Below are positions 52,601 to 62,096 of a DNA stretch of 64,000 nucleotides, in pieces (position 1 is the stretch's first letter; each line of letters opens with the position of its first letter). The stretch covers positions 14,049-78,048 of the forward strand of contig CALCMD010000037.1 in the NCBI GenBank assembly GCA_937965795.1. Direction: 5' to 3'. The position numbers were made by a program, and so were the translations under genes. The notes below the pieces were generated by a model. The model saw nothing but the letters and a program-made list of their open reading frames with translations, ran no database searches and was not told where the DNA came from. This DNA is from an uncultured Lachnospiraceae bacterium (GTDB taxonomy: Bacteria; Bacillota; Clostridia; Lachnospirales; Lachnospiraceae).

Positions 52601-54585
52601 ACATTTAACATTTCAAAAAAGGTAAGCGCCCCAGGTAGCTCTCCGCCCTTTTCCATCTCCAGTACCTGGAGCGTGCTAAGATACCTGGTAAAGCGCTCCA
52701 GCTTTTCCTTTTCCACCCTGTCAAATATCATCTGCTGTCTCTGTTCATCCGAAACCTCATACATCCCCTGAAATTCCGGCGTGTTCTCAATAATAAACGT
52801 ACATTCATTCGGAAGCTCTTCGTAGCGCTCCGAGAGCAGTACTGTCGTCAGGCCGCACACATTCTCCTTATCAAACACATATTTCGCAAGAATCTCGCCC
52901 TCAAGAATATCCGCATCCTCCAGAAAGAGAATATAATATGGCTTCTGTATTCTTTCCTCCTGTCTCTGTTCTCCCTGCTTTTCCTCTGCCCGGCTGCGAA
53001 ATACTTTTGTCAGCTCATAAAATACCTCGCTCGCCTCTTTGCGGTTTCCCGCCATAAATCTTGTCTTTTTATCTTCCGACCAGACATGAGGCATCCACTT
53101 TGCATACTCCCACTTTTCCCGGTCGTTTGGTACGTCCTCTTTATAAATAAAACCCATTTTGACGTCTGTATAGCAGTTATTGGCTGCAATCTGGGCGCTG
53201 AGAGCCCTCACCACTTCGACTGCACCCGCTTTTTCTTTTCCTCCTACAATACCAATCAAATTGTGCTTTTTCAAATCCAGAATCACCGGGACGTTATGTA
53301 AGGTTTTATAATTTTCCTGAATCAGATATGGCTTCTCCGCCAGCTCATTTTTGTAAAGCGTAAATCTTTTCTTCGGCACATGAATAGACAAACGGTTCGG
53401 ACTGTCTCCCAATCCCAGACGGTGCATCAGAAAATCCTTATGAGAAACATTCCGGTTCCAGAGTCTCCCGGCCGACGCGTCATACTCCATACACGCATTT
53501 ACTTCCGGATACATCTTCAGAAGCATTTCCGACACGGTCTGATAGTCTTTTTTCACTTCATCTGTTTTTTCAAGCAGATATTCACTGTATGCCTCAAAAA
53601 GCTGCGCTTCCGCCTGCGCCTCCTCTTTTTTCTGGTTCCGGATGCCAATCAGCGCCCACCCTACTCCAATGACGGCTGAAGATACAGCCATTACAAGGCC
53701 CGAATACATATACAGGGAAGAACCCCCGCTTCCTCTGGAAGCATAGATCATCATCATACATCCAAGAAGCATCGGAATTGTCATTGTCACGGACGGACCG
53801 ATTGCCATAAACAAAGACTGCTGTTTTGTCTTATTTAACTGCGGCGGCGCCTCGATCTCCACTTCCCCCTCTACGGGACTGCTGTAATTGCGGGGTGCCC
53901 GATGGTACGTCGTTTTCCCATGCGACATTTGATGCGGCGCTGTATTTTCTCCACCGCCGTTCTCCTGATATTCTGTCATTTTTCCGGCGTTTACTACTGC
54001 TCCGCTTCCACTCTCGTCAATCGCCAGAATATCCCCCAGAAATATCATATGAAGTCCCATGATATTAATATAAAAGCCAAACTCTAACGTCTGCTCCGTT
54101 TCAATTTTGCGTGAATTCACATAAACGCCATTTTTACTCTTATTTACAATTTTATATCCGGAGCCTGCTTTTTCAATGACGGCATGTTTTCGTGATACCA
54201 GCCTCTGATAATCATAAGAAATGTCATTCTCCGGATGCTTACCGATTGTAATCGTTTTCAGTCCATGTAAGCAGTACTTTTTATAGGAATGTACAATCGA
54301 AGATACGCTTCTTACAATCAAAGACACCTTCTTATGTTCCATCCGAAGCCTGATCACATCTCCATCTTTTAATGCTTTCCCCGTTCCTTCCTCTGCGATA
54401 TCCTTTTCCTTGTTTTTCTTTTTTATATACCATTCATGATCTAATACTTCGAGTTCCAGGCAGTAATTCTGTGATAAAGCAAAAAGATCTTTCGGCAAAA
54501 TAATAGAATAATCTGCATTATTCATCGAAGGGAGCTGGTATTCCTTAAACGTATCGTTCAAATAAACAGACAATACAAGATTCAT
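49609..54585 (-). CDS. essC: EssC-type FtsK/SpoIIIE secretion ATPase
   Basis: Motor of the Esx/type VII system in the membrane. The about 1658-aa protein has an N-terminal FHA-like region and a second, canonical FHA domain (ITIGK, SRKHA, KNGVYVN; about 110-185), two membrane segments (about 262-315) and three ATPase domains. Walker A motifs are GTTGSGKS (about 713-720), GNVVSGKS (about 1157-1164) and GSARSGKT (about 1446-1453); Walker B of the first is LFLIIDEFAEL, whereas those of the second (VVFIDNYASF) and third (FIFISDLVWF) lack the Glu. The frame has GTG at 54594, but ATG 54585 with AGGAGGTG is preferred. Neighbours LytTR, EsaB and WXG100 support the call. Confidence 0.95.
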   Translation of the reverse strand: MNLVLSVYLNDTFKEYQLPSMNNADYSIILPKDLFALSQNYCLELEVLDHEWYIKKKNKEKDIAEEGTGKALKDGDVIRLRMEHKKVSLIVRSVSSIVHSYKKYCLHGLKTITIGKHPENDISYDYQRLVSRKHAVIEKAGSGYKIVNKSKNGVYVNSRKIETEQTLEFGFYINIMGLHMIFLGDILAIDESGSGAVVNAGKMTEYQENGGGENTAPHQMSHGKTTYHRAPRNYSSPVEGEVEIEAPPQLNKTKQQSLFMAIGPSVTMTIPMLLGCMMMIYASRGSGGSSLYMYSGLVMAVSSAVIGVGWALIGIRNQKKEEAQAEAQLFEAYSEYLLEKTDEVKKDYQTVSEMLLKMYPEVNACMEYDASAGRLWNRNVSHKDFLMHRLGLGDSPNRLSIHVPKKRFTLYKNELAEKPYLIQENYKTLHNVPVILDLKKHNLIGIVGGKEKAGAVEVVRALSAQIAANNCYTDVKMGFIYKEDVPNDREKWEYAKWMPHVWSEDKKTRFMAGNRKEASEVFYELTKVFRSRAEEKQGEQRQEERIQKPYYILFLEDADILEGEILAKYVFDKENVCGLTTVLLSERYEELPNECTFIIENTPEFQGMYEVSDEQRQQMIFDRVEKEKLERFTRYLSTLQVLEMEKGGELPGALTFFEMLNVTKPQELPVADLWAKNRTYDNIKGMVGQKAGGVPCYLDVHEKYHGPHGLVAGTTGSGKSETLQTYMLSLAVNYSPDDIAFFIIDYKGGGMANLFSGLPHLAGQISNLSGNQVKRAMISIKSENRRRQRIFTENGVNHINLYTKLYKNGEASVPIPHLFLIIDEFAELKREEPDFMRELISVAQVGRSLGVHLILATQKPSGTVDDNIWSNSKFRICLRVQDKQDSNDMLHKPDGAYITQAGRCYLQVGNDEVYELFQSGYSGAVYEENAVIGSTELAKLVNLNGKVEMTGNSVKLAQKKRVEFLWIETLTECLESALEKTGDHLESCLLDREKRKELIACLYDAMEKRNVEYAVSKYNTDRLIDFIELYQCVSLEEADSSARIETMLKRAAEENRKLPQRKDRTQLDAVKDYLAVVAKENGYHYSMQLWMPALGNRIYLEEFSEYRESAFSYAGWQEPKGEWSLNLLLGQMDDPANQNQMPLEFDFAENGHLAICGNVVSGKSTMMQTLLYALVQKYTPETINIYAIDFSSKMMAPFEAAPHVGGVMCEGDLDKISKFFHMMRIILEERKALFRGGNYSQYVQVHGISLPAIVVFIDNYASFKEKTEEQYEEDVIRLSKEGVNHGIFLVISGNGVGMNDITSRVFENVGTVLCLQLQDKYAYADLLHSNQIDVLPESGIKGRGLAFYGKQILEYQTALAVSAENDYQRMEVIREVCMDMQKTWEGKTARRIPEIPQKPVWSAFRETEEFEKASMDVHLLPVAYDASNAEVYGIKLRYTYCYTIYGSARSGKTNLLRISIQSALEKSSVVCVIDSPANDLKNYSSDEKVTYASDEDSVFELLKGMMPVFKTRNQKKNQMLEAGCDDDEIFASISRETPYFIFISDLVWFVDFIYNAKLDMRSFLENIIAKGSLHNIYFIGAVPLENRSDAAGHPIYETFVGYKTGIHLGGKVSENPILNFDYMSYAEKEKAEKTGTGSIPETEAEEAARSVVIPLARR

Positions 54586-54590
54586 CACCG

Positions 54591-54788
54591 TCACCTCCTC
54601 CAGTTATTTTCCAACGCATGGTCCAACTGCTGCTTTTTCTTCTGTTCTGCTTCTTTTTGAAGCATCTGCCTGTTTCTTTTCCTCTTTTTTAACTGTATGA
54701 CAATTACAAAAATCAGAGCGCCTATCGCCAAAAGCTCATATAGGGCAAACGCTTCGTAAGACAGCAAGATACTTCCTATCTTTTCCAT
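54591..54788 (-). CDS. Small single-span membrane protein
   Basis: A 65-aa protein with one hydrophobic segment (LLAIGALIFVIVIQL) near residues 18-33 and a very basic/Gln-rich cytosolic tail (KKRKRNRQMLQKEAEQKKKQ). It begins five bases after the Ig-like gene and ends just before EssC, so it is translated with them. Size and place recall EssA-like accessory proteins of type VII systems, but no sequence motif supports a name. Confidence 0.6.
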   Translation of the reverse strand: MEKIGSILLSYEAFALYELLAIGALIFVIVIQLKKRKRNRQMLQKEAEQKKKQQLDHALENNWRR

Positions 54789-54792
54789 ATCT

Positions 54793-57700
54793 TCACACCG
54801 TTTCACAAAATTTTTTCCGTCTCTTCCATACCAGAAGCAGTATGAAAAGTCCTCCCGCTGCCAGCACGCCGCCGATTGTGCCCCAGAAGAGCAGCTTATT
54901 CGCATACCAGCGCACGAACCCATTCGTGGATACGGTCAGGCTGTGGATGAAATCAAATTCCGGCTGGAATACAAACTGTCCATCTTCTGATTTTTCACTC
55001 GTATCTGTAACATTCCCGGCCAAATCTTCAATCACAAAACGCACCTTCTGGTCTGCTCCTTCCGATATCACAGCGGAACCGCTGAAATGAACCAGATCTT
55101 CAAAGCTGTCATAACTTCCCGCTTCTTTCTCATCTACATAAACCGTAACCTTTTTCAGACCGATCGCATCAAAGACATCAAAATCCACATTCTGGCTTTC
55201 GGCGTTGACAATCGCATGTTCCAGTCCTGTAACATTCTGAATCTCCGGCGGTGTGGTATCCACGCGGAACAGCACGTCACATTCCTCAAAGTTTGCCGTC
55301 TCCGGCTTGTTTCCCGCCATATCCTCTGATGCAACGGCAAGCTGATAGATGCCATCCTCCGCGAAATTTTCCATATCAATCGCATACTCGTACTGATACC
55401 ATCCGCTCTCTCCGGTCCTGACTCCGTCAACGACAATCTGCTTTCCTTCTTCAAACTGATCATTGACGATCTGCTTTACCGTATATTTCAGATTCTCCAG
55501 AGGCGTACCGTCGCGTGTGATCTGAATCTTCAGAGAATCCTTCACCAGCTTGTCCGGATTATACTCGGTGATGACAAGCTTGCTCTGCACCTTCTGTGTA
55601 TACGCATCCTTCAGAGAAATCAGATAATCGTCAAACACATAGACCGACCCGAAACGGTTTACCGTAAAGGTCACTTCTGACACCTCTTCGTTTCCTGCCA
55701 GATCAGAAACTTTCACAGTCAGCGTATAAATGCCATCGTTTTCCGGCTTCTTTTCAAAGGTATCGTTGATACCGGAACCGCCGCGGCCGTTTCGGTTCAG
55801 ATTCTTTATAAATTCCTCCGTAACGTCCACATTCTTCTCATCCTTCCGCGTGCGAAGGAGTTTTACCTCATCTCCTGCGAGGTTCACATCCCCATAGCTG
55901 ATAGAAGGCACGACGTCCCCTTTATAGGACTTTCCGTTTTCCACGCCTTCAATAACCGGCTTTTCAATCTTCGTATCTACCGTAAACTCCTGCCCCGCCA
56001 CGGAATCGCCATAAGAGGCTTCCCCGCTCTCATTGCCTGCCATATCGCTCATGGTGATATCAAAGGTGTAATCCCCATCTTCTTCGTAAGAAAAGGTAGC
56101 CGTATGTACATCCCCGCTGCCGCTCCAGGAAGCTGCCGGAGCAGTCATCGCACTGCCGCCCAGAGACGCCGTCTGTGTAAACTGCACCCTGCTCTCATCA
56201 AAATTGCGCTCGGTAATGGTAACGGTAGCCGTCCGTTTTTCCTTAAAGTATTTTCCATTCTGCGCATCGTTGTTATCATAGCTTACTGTGACAACCGGCG
56301 CTGTCTGGTCAATCGTAAATTCTTTCGGGTTTGCGGAATTCCCGTAACCTACCCTTTCTTCCGGACATTCATGCCCCGCAAGGTCTGTACAGCGGATTCC
56401 GAAGGTATAGTCGCCATCTGCGTGGTAAGTAAGCGTCGCCGTATGTCTCGTATCATCTCCATTTCCATCTTTGCTTCCTGCTATGGTCGTCCAGTTGCTC
56501 AGGGCAGGAACTGCTCCGCTCGTATTCCGGATCGTCGCTTTCACCTGATCCGGATCGAAGTTTCTCTCAGTAACGGTAATCGTCGCTACACGGTCATTCC
56601 GATAATACTTCCCGCTGTCCGGCGAATTATTATTATAGGAAACATCAATTCTCGGCGCTGTGGTATCGATTTTTATCTCTCTTTTACTTTCCTGACTTCC
56701 GAATCCCCGTATATTTCCGGCGTTATCCTCGGCATATACCTGAATCACCACATGATTACTGTTGTTCTTCGCGCTGTCAACCGTGATACTTCCCGACCAG
56801 CTTTTCTTCAGATCTTTCTGGCTTGGAAGCAGCTCCTCAAAGGAATACAGCACGCCGCTCTGCGTGATCTGGTCTTTCTTCGGCAGATCTTTATTTAAAA
56901 CGCGGTATTTGATTTCTTTCAGGCCGGAATACGTACCTCCTGCTTCCGGATCCTGCACTTTGATATTCACTTTTACATTCTTTTTGTAGATTCCATTGAC
57001 CGGCTGCTTTTCCGGCTCAATCGTAATCTTCGGCGCCAGCGATTCCACCTTTGGCTTTCTGTTGTCCGCAATCATCCCACCGCTGCTGATATAGGCTGTG
57101 TTTCCTGCCATATCCTTAATCCGCACATAGATAACCGCGCGCTGGTTTGGCTGAATGGTAACTTTATCAAACGGTTTCCACTCATCTTCTGAAATTCCTC
57201 TCAGGCTTGCTTCTTCGATTGCTCTCCCTTCATCTGTCTGAATGTAATCCACACGTGCAATCGGAGAAGTTTCATCTCTCTCTGTCCCCGTTACCGTGAT
57301 GGCGCCTTTTGCCCAGAATCCAACGGTCAGATCATCTATCAGGTCGCTCCAGGTTTCTTTCTTCTTTTCCTTCTTTTCTCCTGCTTCCGCCTTTACCGTT
57401 CCGGTCGGCGGCGTCTGGTCTACCGTAAATTCATAAGGAGCGACGGAGTCCCCGGTATTTACTTCCCCGGCTTTATTTCCCGCTTTATCCGTATATGCAA
57501 TGGAAAAAGTATAATTGGCATCCCTGTTGTAAATAATGGTTGCCTCATGTGTATCCCAGTCATCTCCCCGGTTTGATTTATGTGTATCCCATTTCAGCAT
57601 TGCTTTAGGATGAATATCCTTCACCAGATTTCCTTTGGCGTCACGGGCTGTAATCGTAATTCCCTTCTTCGCGTCCTGCGCATCAAAATGATTGCTGCGC

Positions 57701-59469
57701 TCCCTGATTTTTACTGTAGCCTTCCGCATTGCCGGAAAATACTTCCCATTCACTGCATAGTTGCCCTGATAACTGACTTCAATTTCCGGCGGCGTCGTGT
57801 CAATGTCAAGTTCTAATGTTCTCGTACTTTCATTTCCTGCATAATCCGTTACTTTCACGTATACTGTCGTCTTAGAGCTATTATTTTTTTCGGCATCCAC
57901 TGTGATTTCTTCTGAAAAGTCGCTCATGAATTCGCTCTGCTTCGGCTTTTCTCCCTCACATGGAATCCAATTCTCCCACTTTTCTTTCCGTTCCTTTTCA
58001 TCCTTCTTCCATATTTTTGACTCACCAGCTTTCCATGTATATTTCTGTGTTACCTGCCTATCCTTCCTTACCTCACAGATTACTTCTTTAATCCCCGAAT
58101 AATCTCCCGTCTGTCCCCCTTTCTGAGTCTCGCTGGCATTGATCTGTACCTTAACATCATGATTATAGATTCCATTCTCATTTGCCGGTTCCGGTACACA
58201 TGCTACTTCTACCTGCGTCTTATCCACTACCAGTCTTATTTTCACATTGATATGCTTCGGCGTAATAAGTCCCAAAAGCCCTTTACTCACAGTAATGCTG
58301 AAAATTTCCTGCGTTTCTTCAAAGTTCAGCGCTTTCTTTCTGCTGCCCGCGTCATTGACCTGTACATATGTATAAGGATTTTGGGGCGTCACTTTTATCT
58401 TCGTATCCTTCGGAAGTATATAGACACGGTTTCCCTTATCATCCGTGTAGTCACGAATGGAATTCACCGTCTGACTCTCGTCTGCACGATTGACAAAGGT
58501 AATCTCATAGTCGTCCCCCACTAACGGATTTTCTGTATGATCGATCTTTTCATCTTCTGCAAATGTTACCTGCACCTTCGCCGTCGTTTGCTTTACTTCG
58601 CCATCTGTAAGGGAGAGTATCAACTGTTTTTCTTCCCCTTCTGCTTCTTTCACGGCGTCTGTGATGAGCTTTTCCGCACCATTGACTTTCACAGAAGAGA
58701 CATGATACCCCTCGTTCTGGCTCATCGTAATCTGGGCTGTTTTATCCCAATCTGCGAAAAACATTCCGTTTCCAGTGTTCCCGGGATAAGAAACTTTTCC
58801 CATCCCCTCCGTGCCTTCCACAATGACCTGCACCTGACAGCAATTCGGTGCAAAAGTGATTTCATAGTTATAATCCCTGTCCACGCTATCAACCATATCT
58901 ATATATCCACAATTGTTATCCTGATACTCACTCTTAAGATTATTTTTCACAACTCTGGAAACGCGGTAATTCTCTTTTGGCTTTGCCATGATACAAAACT
59001 CTTTCTTATTCTGGACCGTTGTGACACTTCCGCCATCCCCTGCTTTTCCTTCCGGAGTCATACTTACAGTTCCATGTTGGCTGTCATACTTGACGCTCAC
59101 GGTATATACCTGCACAAAAGAAGCTTCCAAAATGACGTTTTTTGTTATTGTAATATCCTTTTCAAAAGATTTCTTCCCTGCATCCGTAATGGTCTGAACC
59201 TCTCCATTCATCCGAACTTCCTGAATCCGGTAATTCTCTTTTGCGCTCACGCTCAGGCTGACTTTCTCATTCTGACCGGCCGTCACAGACTTCTGACAAT
59301 TATTCAGACGAACCGCGCCGCCCTCAGGATTATAATCTTGTGCCGAAACCGTATACTCTGCCGCAAATTCAGCTGCCAGAGCCGGTACGGGGAGCATTCC
59401 CACAATCATCCCAAATACCAGCAGCCACGCGAAAATCCGCTTTGTCATGTCTTTCCTCTGTATCCTCAT
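54793..59469 (-). CDS. Giant Ig-like surface protein of the Esx cluster
   Basis: A 1558-aa protein with a signal peptide (about 1-33), an N-terminal region of GxxGxS-type beta repeats, at least five bacterial Ig-like domains (units with YFKEKRTATVTITERNF, DGDYTF, DMAGN and (I/V)DQT/VDT(A)P), and a C-terminal membrane helix (about 1526-1550) followed by a short basic tail. It is held in the membrane with the bulk outside. Ribosome sites fit both MRIQRKD (GGAGGAG) and a later Met; the former is kept, overlapping the upstream gene by four bases. It could replace the large exterior domain of EsaA, or act as an adhesin or docking pillar. Confidence 0.72.
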   Translation of the reverse strand: MRIQRKDMTKRIFAWLLVFGMIVGMLPVPALAAEFAAEYTVSAQDYNPEGGAVRLNNCQKSVTAGQNEKVSLSVSAKENYRIQEVRMNGEVQTITDAGKKSFEKDITITKNVILEASFVQVYTVSVKYDSQHGTVSMTPEGKAGDGGSVTTVQNKKEFCIMAKPKENYRVSRVVKNNLKSEYQDNNCGYIDMVDSVDRDYNYEITFAPNCCQVQVIVEGTEGMGKVSYPGNTGNGMFFADWDKTAQITMSQNEGYHVSSVKVNGAEKLITDAVKEAEGEEKQLILSLTDGEVKQTTAKVQVTFAEDEKIDHTENPLVGDDYEITFVNRADESQTVNSIRDYTDDKGNRVYILPKDTKIKVTPQNPYTYVQVNDAGSRKKALNFEETQEIFSITVSKGLLGLITPKHINVKIRLVVDKTQVEVACVPEPANENGIYNHDVKVQINASETQKGGQTGDYSGIKEVICEVRKDRQVTQKYTWKAGESKIWKKDEKERKEKWENWIPCEGEKPKQSEFMSDFSEEITVDAEKNNSSKTTVYVKVTDYAGNESTRTLELDIDTTPPEIEVSYQGNYAVNGKYFPAMRKATVKIRERSNHFDAQDAKKGITITARDAKGNLVKDIHPKAMLKWDTHKSNRGDDWDTHEATIIYNRDANYTFSIAYTDKAGNKAGEVNTGDSVAPYEFTVDQTPPTGTVKAEAGEKKEKKKETWSDLIDDLTVGFWAKGAITVTGTERDETSPIARVDYIQTDEGRAIEEASLRGISEDEWKPFDKVTIQPNQRAVIYVRIKDMAGNTAYISSGGMIADNRKPKVESLAPKITIEPEKQPVNGIYKKNVKVNIKVQDPEAGGTYSGLKEIKYRVLNKDLPKKDQITQSGVLYSFEELLPSQKDLKKSWSGSITVDSAKNNSNHVVIQVYAEDNAGNIRGFGSQESKREIKIDTTAPRIDVSYNNNSPDSGKYYRNDRVATITVTERNFDPDQVKATIRNTSGAVPALSNWTTIAGSKDGNGDDTRHTATLTYHADGDYTFGIRCTDLAGHECPEERVGYGNSANPKEFTIDQTAPVVTVSYDNNDAQNGKYFKEKRTATVTITERNFDESRVQFTQTASLGGSAMTAPAASWSGSGDVHTATFSYEEDGDYTFDITMSDMAGNESGEASYGDSVAGQEFTVDTKIEKPVIEGVENGKSYKGDVVPSISYGDVNLAGDEVKLLRTRKDEKNVDVTEEFIKNLNRNGRGGSGINDTFEKKPENDGIYTLTVKVSDLAGNEEVSEVTFTVNRFGSVYVFDDYLISLKDAYTQKVQSKLVITEYNPDKLVKDSLKIQITRDGTPLENLKYTVKQIVNDQFEEGKQIVVDGVRTGESGWYQYEYAIDMENFAEDGIYQLAVASEDMAGNKPETANFEECDVLFRVDTTPPEIQNVTGLEHAIVNAESQNVDFDVFDAIGLKKVTVYVDEKEAGSYDSFEDLVHFSGSAVISEGADQKVRFVIEDLAGNVTDTSEKSEDGQFVFQPEFDFIHSLTVSTNGFVRWYANKLLFWGTIGGVLAAGGLFILLLVWKRRKKFCETV

Positions 59470-59954
59470 TTTCGCTCTCCTCCTCTGTATTGTTTCATAT
59501 ATTGATAATTCCTGCCCTGGAAAACCAGATACAGGTTCAGTGATAGAAACAAAATTCCTATACTTGTCATTGCCAGTCCCACGGCCTGTATTTTCAGGAA
59601 TCCCAGCGTCACATTCAAAACCCCTGCCGCTAAAGATACCAGAGCCGCTGTCACAGATTCCCTGTTCGGAAAAAATCTCTTCAGGCTTCCCGAAGTTTCC
59701 TCATAGCCACATCTGCACCTTGAAAAATTTCCTCGCATATTCTCCATTCGGTTTCGCTCTCTGCTGCATTTCAGCAAAAACTCTTGTTCAAAAATAATAC
59801 TGAGCCAGAACACGCCTGCAACCACATCTACCGCCGCTCTCTGTGCTCCTGTCCCATACGGGGAAAGGAACGGAACGCACAGCAGCGCAAAAAAGCCAAG
59901 AAAAGCTGCCCCCAGAGCCAACTTTAAATAATGTATAAATTTCTCTGAGCCCAC
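59466..59954 (-). CDS. Four-helix membrane protein, unknown
   Basis: A 162-aa protein with two hydrophobic helices in the N-terminal half (LALGAAFLGFFALLCVPFL and VAGVFWLSIIF) and two near the C-terminus (TAALVSLAAGVLNVTLGFLK, SIGILFLSLNLYLVF). The start is GTG with GAGGTG upstream; it overlaps the neighbouring stop by one base. Not recognised; probably part of the membrane channel or a partner of the kinase. Confidence 0.6.
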   Translation of the reverse strand: MGSEKFIHYLKLALGAAFLGFFALLCVPFLSPYGTGAQRAAVDVVAGVFWLSIIFEQEFLLKCSRERNRMENMRGNFSRCRCGYEETSGSLKRFFPNRESVTAALVSLAAGVLNVTLGFLKIQAVGLAMTSIGILFLSLNLYLVFQGRNYQYMKQYRGGERK

Positions 59955-60382
59955 TAAATCACCTCATTCGTATGAATCACCACAATGTCCTGTAAAATTC
60001 TGAAATCCCTGCGCTCCTGCACAGAGCCCTTTTCCTTCCGCCGCAGCCCTGCCGTTTTCAGTACCTCCGTCCCATTGACGCTATATTGCAAAACACTCGT
60101 GCCCTCTCCGTTCCTTATGGCTGCTTCTTTCTGTTCCTTCTGCAAGATCGGTTCGGTCAGTTTTGCGCATCCCGCCGCTGCCAGAACCGAATGATAGGAC
60201 TTCTTTGGGCTCTTTTCATTTGCCGCGCGCATCTGCTCGATGGATTTCCTTGCCGTGCGTCCGCTCAGATCGCTGATAACCTTCCATATCCGAAATTTCA
60301 CCCAGAAAATTACCGCCAACACAAGGCTGACACCCGCAAGGGAAAACGCGGCAATCGAAACAATCCGGTAAATCTGTGCCAT
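59954..60382 (-). CDS. Single-span membrane protein, unknown
   Basis: A 142-aa protein with one N-terminal membrane helix (IVSIAAFSLAGVSLVLAVIFW) and a basic, Ser/Lys/Glu-rich cytosolic part, suitable as kinase substrate (KSIEQMRAANEKSPKKSYHS). The ATG at 60382 has GGGGAG at eight bases; the frame can open earlier at 60412, inside the kinase gene. It starts one base after the kinase stop. Not recognised. Confidence 0.6.
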   Translation of the reverse strand: MAQIYRIVSIAAFSLAGVSLVLAVIFWVKFRIWKVISDLSGRTARKSIEQMRAANEKSPKKSYHSVLAAAGCAKLTEPILQKEQKEAAIRNGEGTSVLQYSVNGTEVLKTAGLRRKEKGSVQERRDFRILQDIVVIHTNEVI

Positions 60383-60383
60383 A

Positions 60384-62084
60384 TCATTCTCCCCTTTCTT
60401 CCGTATTTTCATATGAACGTTCCATATTTTCTCTATACTCCGGATAGAAGTTCTGAATATGATCCTGAATCGTCATGGAGGACTGCTGTGTTACAGATAA
60501 TGCCTCCGCCTTCTTACAGACAGTTTCAAGAATCCGGAGAACTTCCTTTTTCTCTACTTTCACAGTCGCAAACCCTTTTCTATGATGATTCAGAAGGTTC
60601 CCGATCTCCTGGTACATCGTGAGCTTAATATATGCGGCGTCATCATAGTCGTAATCCTCTATCTTATCAATACACACCTGTACGGATTTTAAAAGCTCCT
60701 CATACGCTTCCTTTGTCGGTTCCTTCACACTGGTCGCATTCACCACATACCGGGAATAAAAGTCACCGATAATCTGATAACTTTCCGATACATCATAATA
60801 TGGATAGTCCTTATTCCCACTCTCTACAACCGTCTGGAAATACGGATAGGACTTCAGGACTCTCTCACGGAAGGAATTGTCCCCGCCGGAATACAGATAA
60901 AAATAAGTAATCCCCGCTTCATAAGCCAGGTCAAGATATTCTGTCGGCTCTGTGTCAAACTGTTCCTTATTTTTATTATATTTTGCCGTGAACTGCCTGC
61001 TCTCGGTATCCCCGAATTTCCCGTTATCCTTGTATGCGTCCAGAAGTTTCCGGTAGGCCCGGAAATCTGTCCCGAACAGATCAATCGCCTCCAGGTAGGT
61101 ATTCACCTTCGTCTCATAGGGCGTGGAACTGGAAATATTGATTTTCTGGTCGTAATCCTTATTGTTCTCATACACGCTCCCCGCATGTGCCGCAATTCCA
61201 GTCAGCATCAGAACCAGCGCTGCCGAGGCCGCCGCGATAAAAGCTGCCAGTTTCCGCTTCTGTCTCTTTTTATACGCTTCGCCTTCCTCCTCATGATGCT
61301 CCAGGGCGTACATCAGCTCATTGCAGTTCTGGTAACGATCCTCCGGGTCAAGCGCCGTACATTTGTCAATCATCCGCTCCAGGCCGCCCGGCAGTTCCGG
61401 GTTCCACTGACGGATCGGCGCATACATATAATCCGGCTCCCGCGGGTCCTCCGCCGTCAGGAGATGGTGCAGCGTCATACCCAGCGCATAGATATCTGAT
61501 CTGGCGTCCGTCTGGCGCGCGCCATGCTGCTCCGGGGGCGCATAGCCTTTCGTTCCCAGAATGGTCGTATCCGCCAGATTTTTTTCCTTATATTCGCGGG
61601 CAATTCCGAAATCAATCACCTTCAGATTTCCCTCCGGCTTCAGCATGACATTCGCGGGCTTCATATCACGGTAAATGATCGGCGGCTTCTGGGAATGCAG
61701 GTAATTCAGAGCGTCGCAGAGCTGCTTCGCCCACTCCACAACGACCTCCCAGGGCTGCGCCCCGTACTCCTTCACAACGCTTTCCAGAGACTCTCCCTCA
61801 ATATAATCCATAATGACGTAAATCGTCTGCCCGTTATCAATAATGTCCACAATCCGCGGCAATGCCGGATGATCCAGGCGCTTCATCAGGTTCGCCTCCG
61901 CCAGAAGGCTGTTCACCACGACTTCATTCAGCTTCCCCCTTGCGTTCTTTCGAATCTCTTTTACCGCCCACTGTTTATTCAAACGCCTGTCCATTGCCAG
62001 ATACACAACGGACATGCCGCCTTTTCCAATCTGCTTTAAAATTTCGTACTTGCCGTCGATGACTGTTCCAATCTGTGTCGCCAT
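60384..62084 (-). CDS. Membrane Ser/Thr protein kinase
   Basis: A 566-aa Hanks-type kinase. The cytosolic catalytic domain is complete: GKGGMSVVYLA (20-30), ATP lysine K42, YRDMKPANVM with catalytic D140 and N145, DFG (158-160) and the YAPPEQ segment. One membrane helix (about 279-300) follows, then about 260 extracellular residues of helical, TPR-like character without PASTA repeats. So the sensed signal is probably not muropeptide. The PP2C gene is 12 bp upstream and FHA proteins are encoded around it; EssC FHA is a likely reader. Confidence 0.93.
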   Translation of the reverse strand: MATQIGTVIDGKYEILKQIGKGGMSVVYLAMDRRLNKQWAVKEIRKNARGKLNEVVVNSLLAEANLMKRLDHPALPRIVDIIDNGQTIYVIMDYIEGESLESVVKEYGAQPWEVVVEWAKQLCDALNYLHSQKPPIIYRDMKPANVMLKPEGNLKVIDFGIAREYKEKNLADTTILGTKGYAPPEQHGARQTDARSDIYALGMTLHHLLTAEDPREPDYMYAPIRQWNPELPGGLERMIDKCTALDPEDRYQNCNELMYALEHHEEEGEAYKKRQKRKLAAFIAAASAALVLMLTGIAAHAGSVYENNKDYDQKINISSSTPYETKVNTYLEAIDLFGTDFRAYRKLLDAYKDNGKFGDTESRQFTAKYNKNKEQFDTEPTEYLDLAYEAGITYFYLYSGGDNSFRERVLKSYPYFQTVVESGNKDYPYYDVSESYQIIGDFYSRYVVNATSVKEPTKEAYEELLKSVQVCIDKIEDYDYDDAAYIKLTMYQEIGNLLNHHRKGFATVKVEKKEVLRILETVCKKAEALSVTQQSSMTIQDHIQNFYPEYRENMERSYENTEERGE

Positions 62085-62096
62085 ACGCTCATCTCC

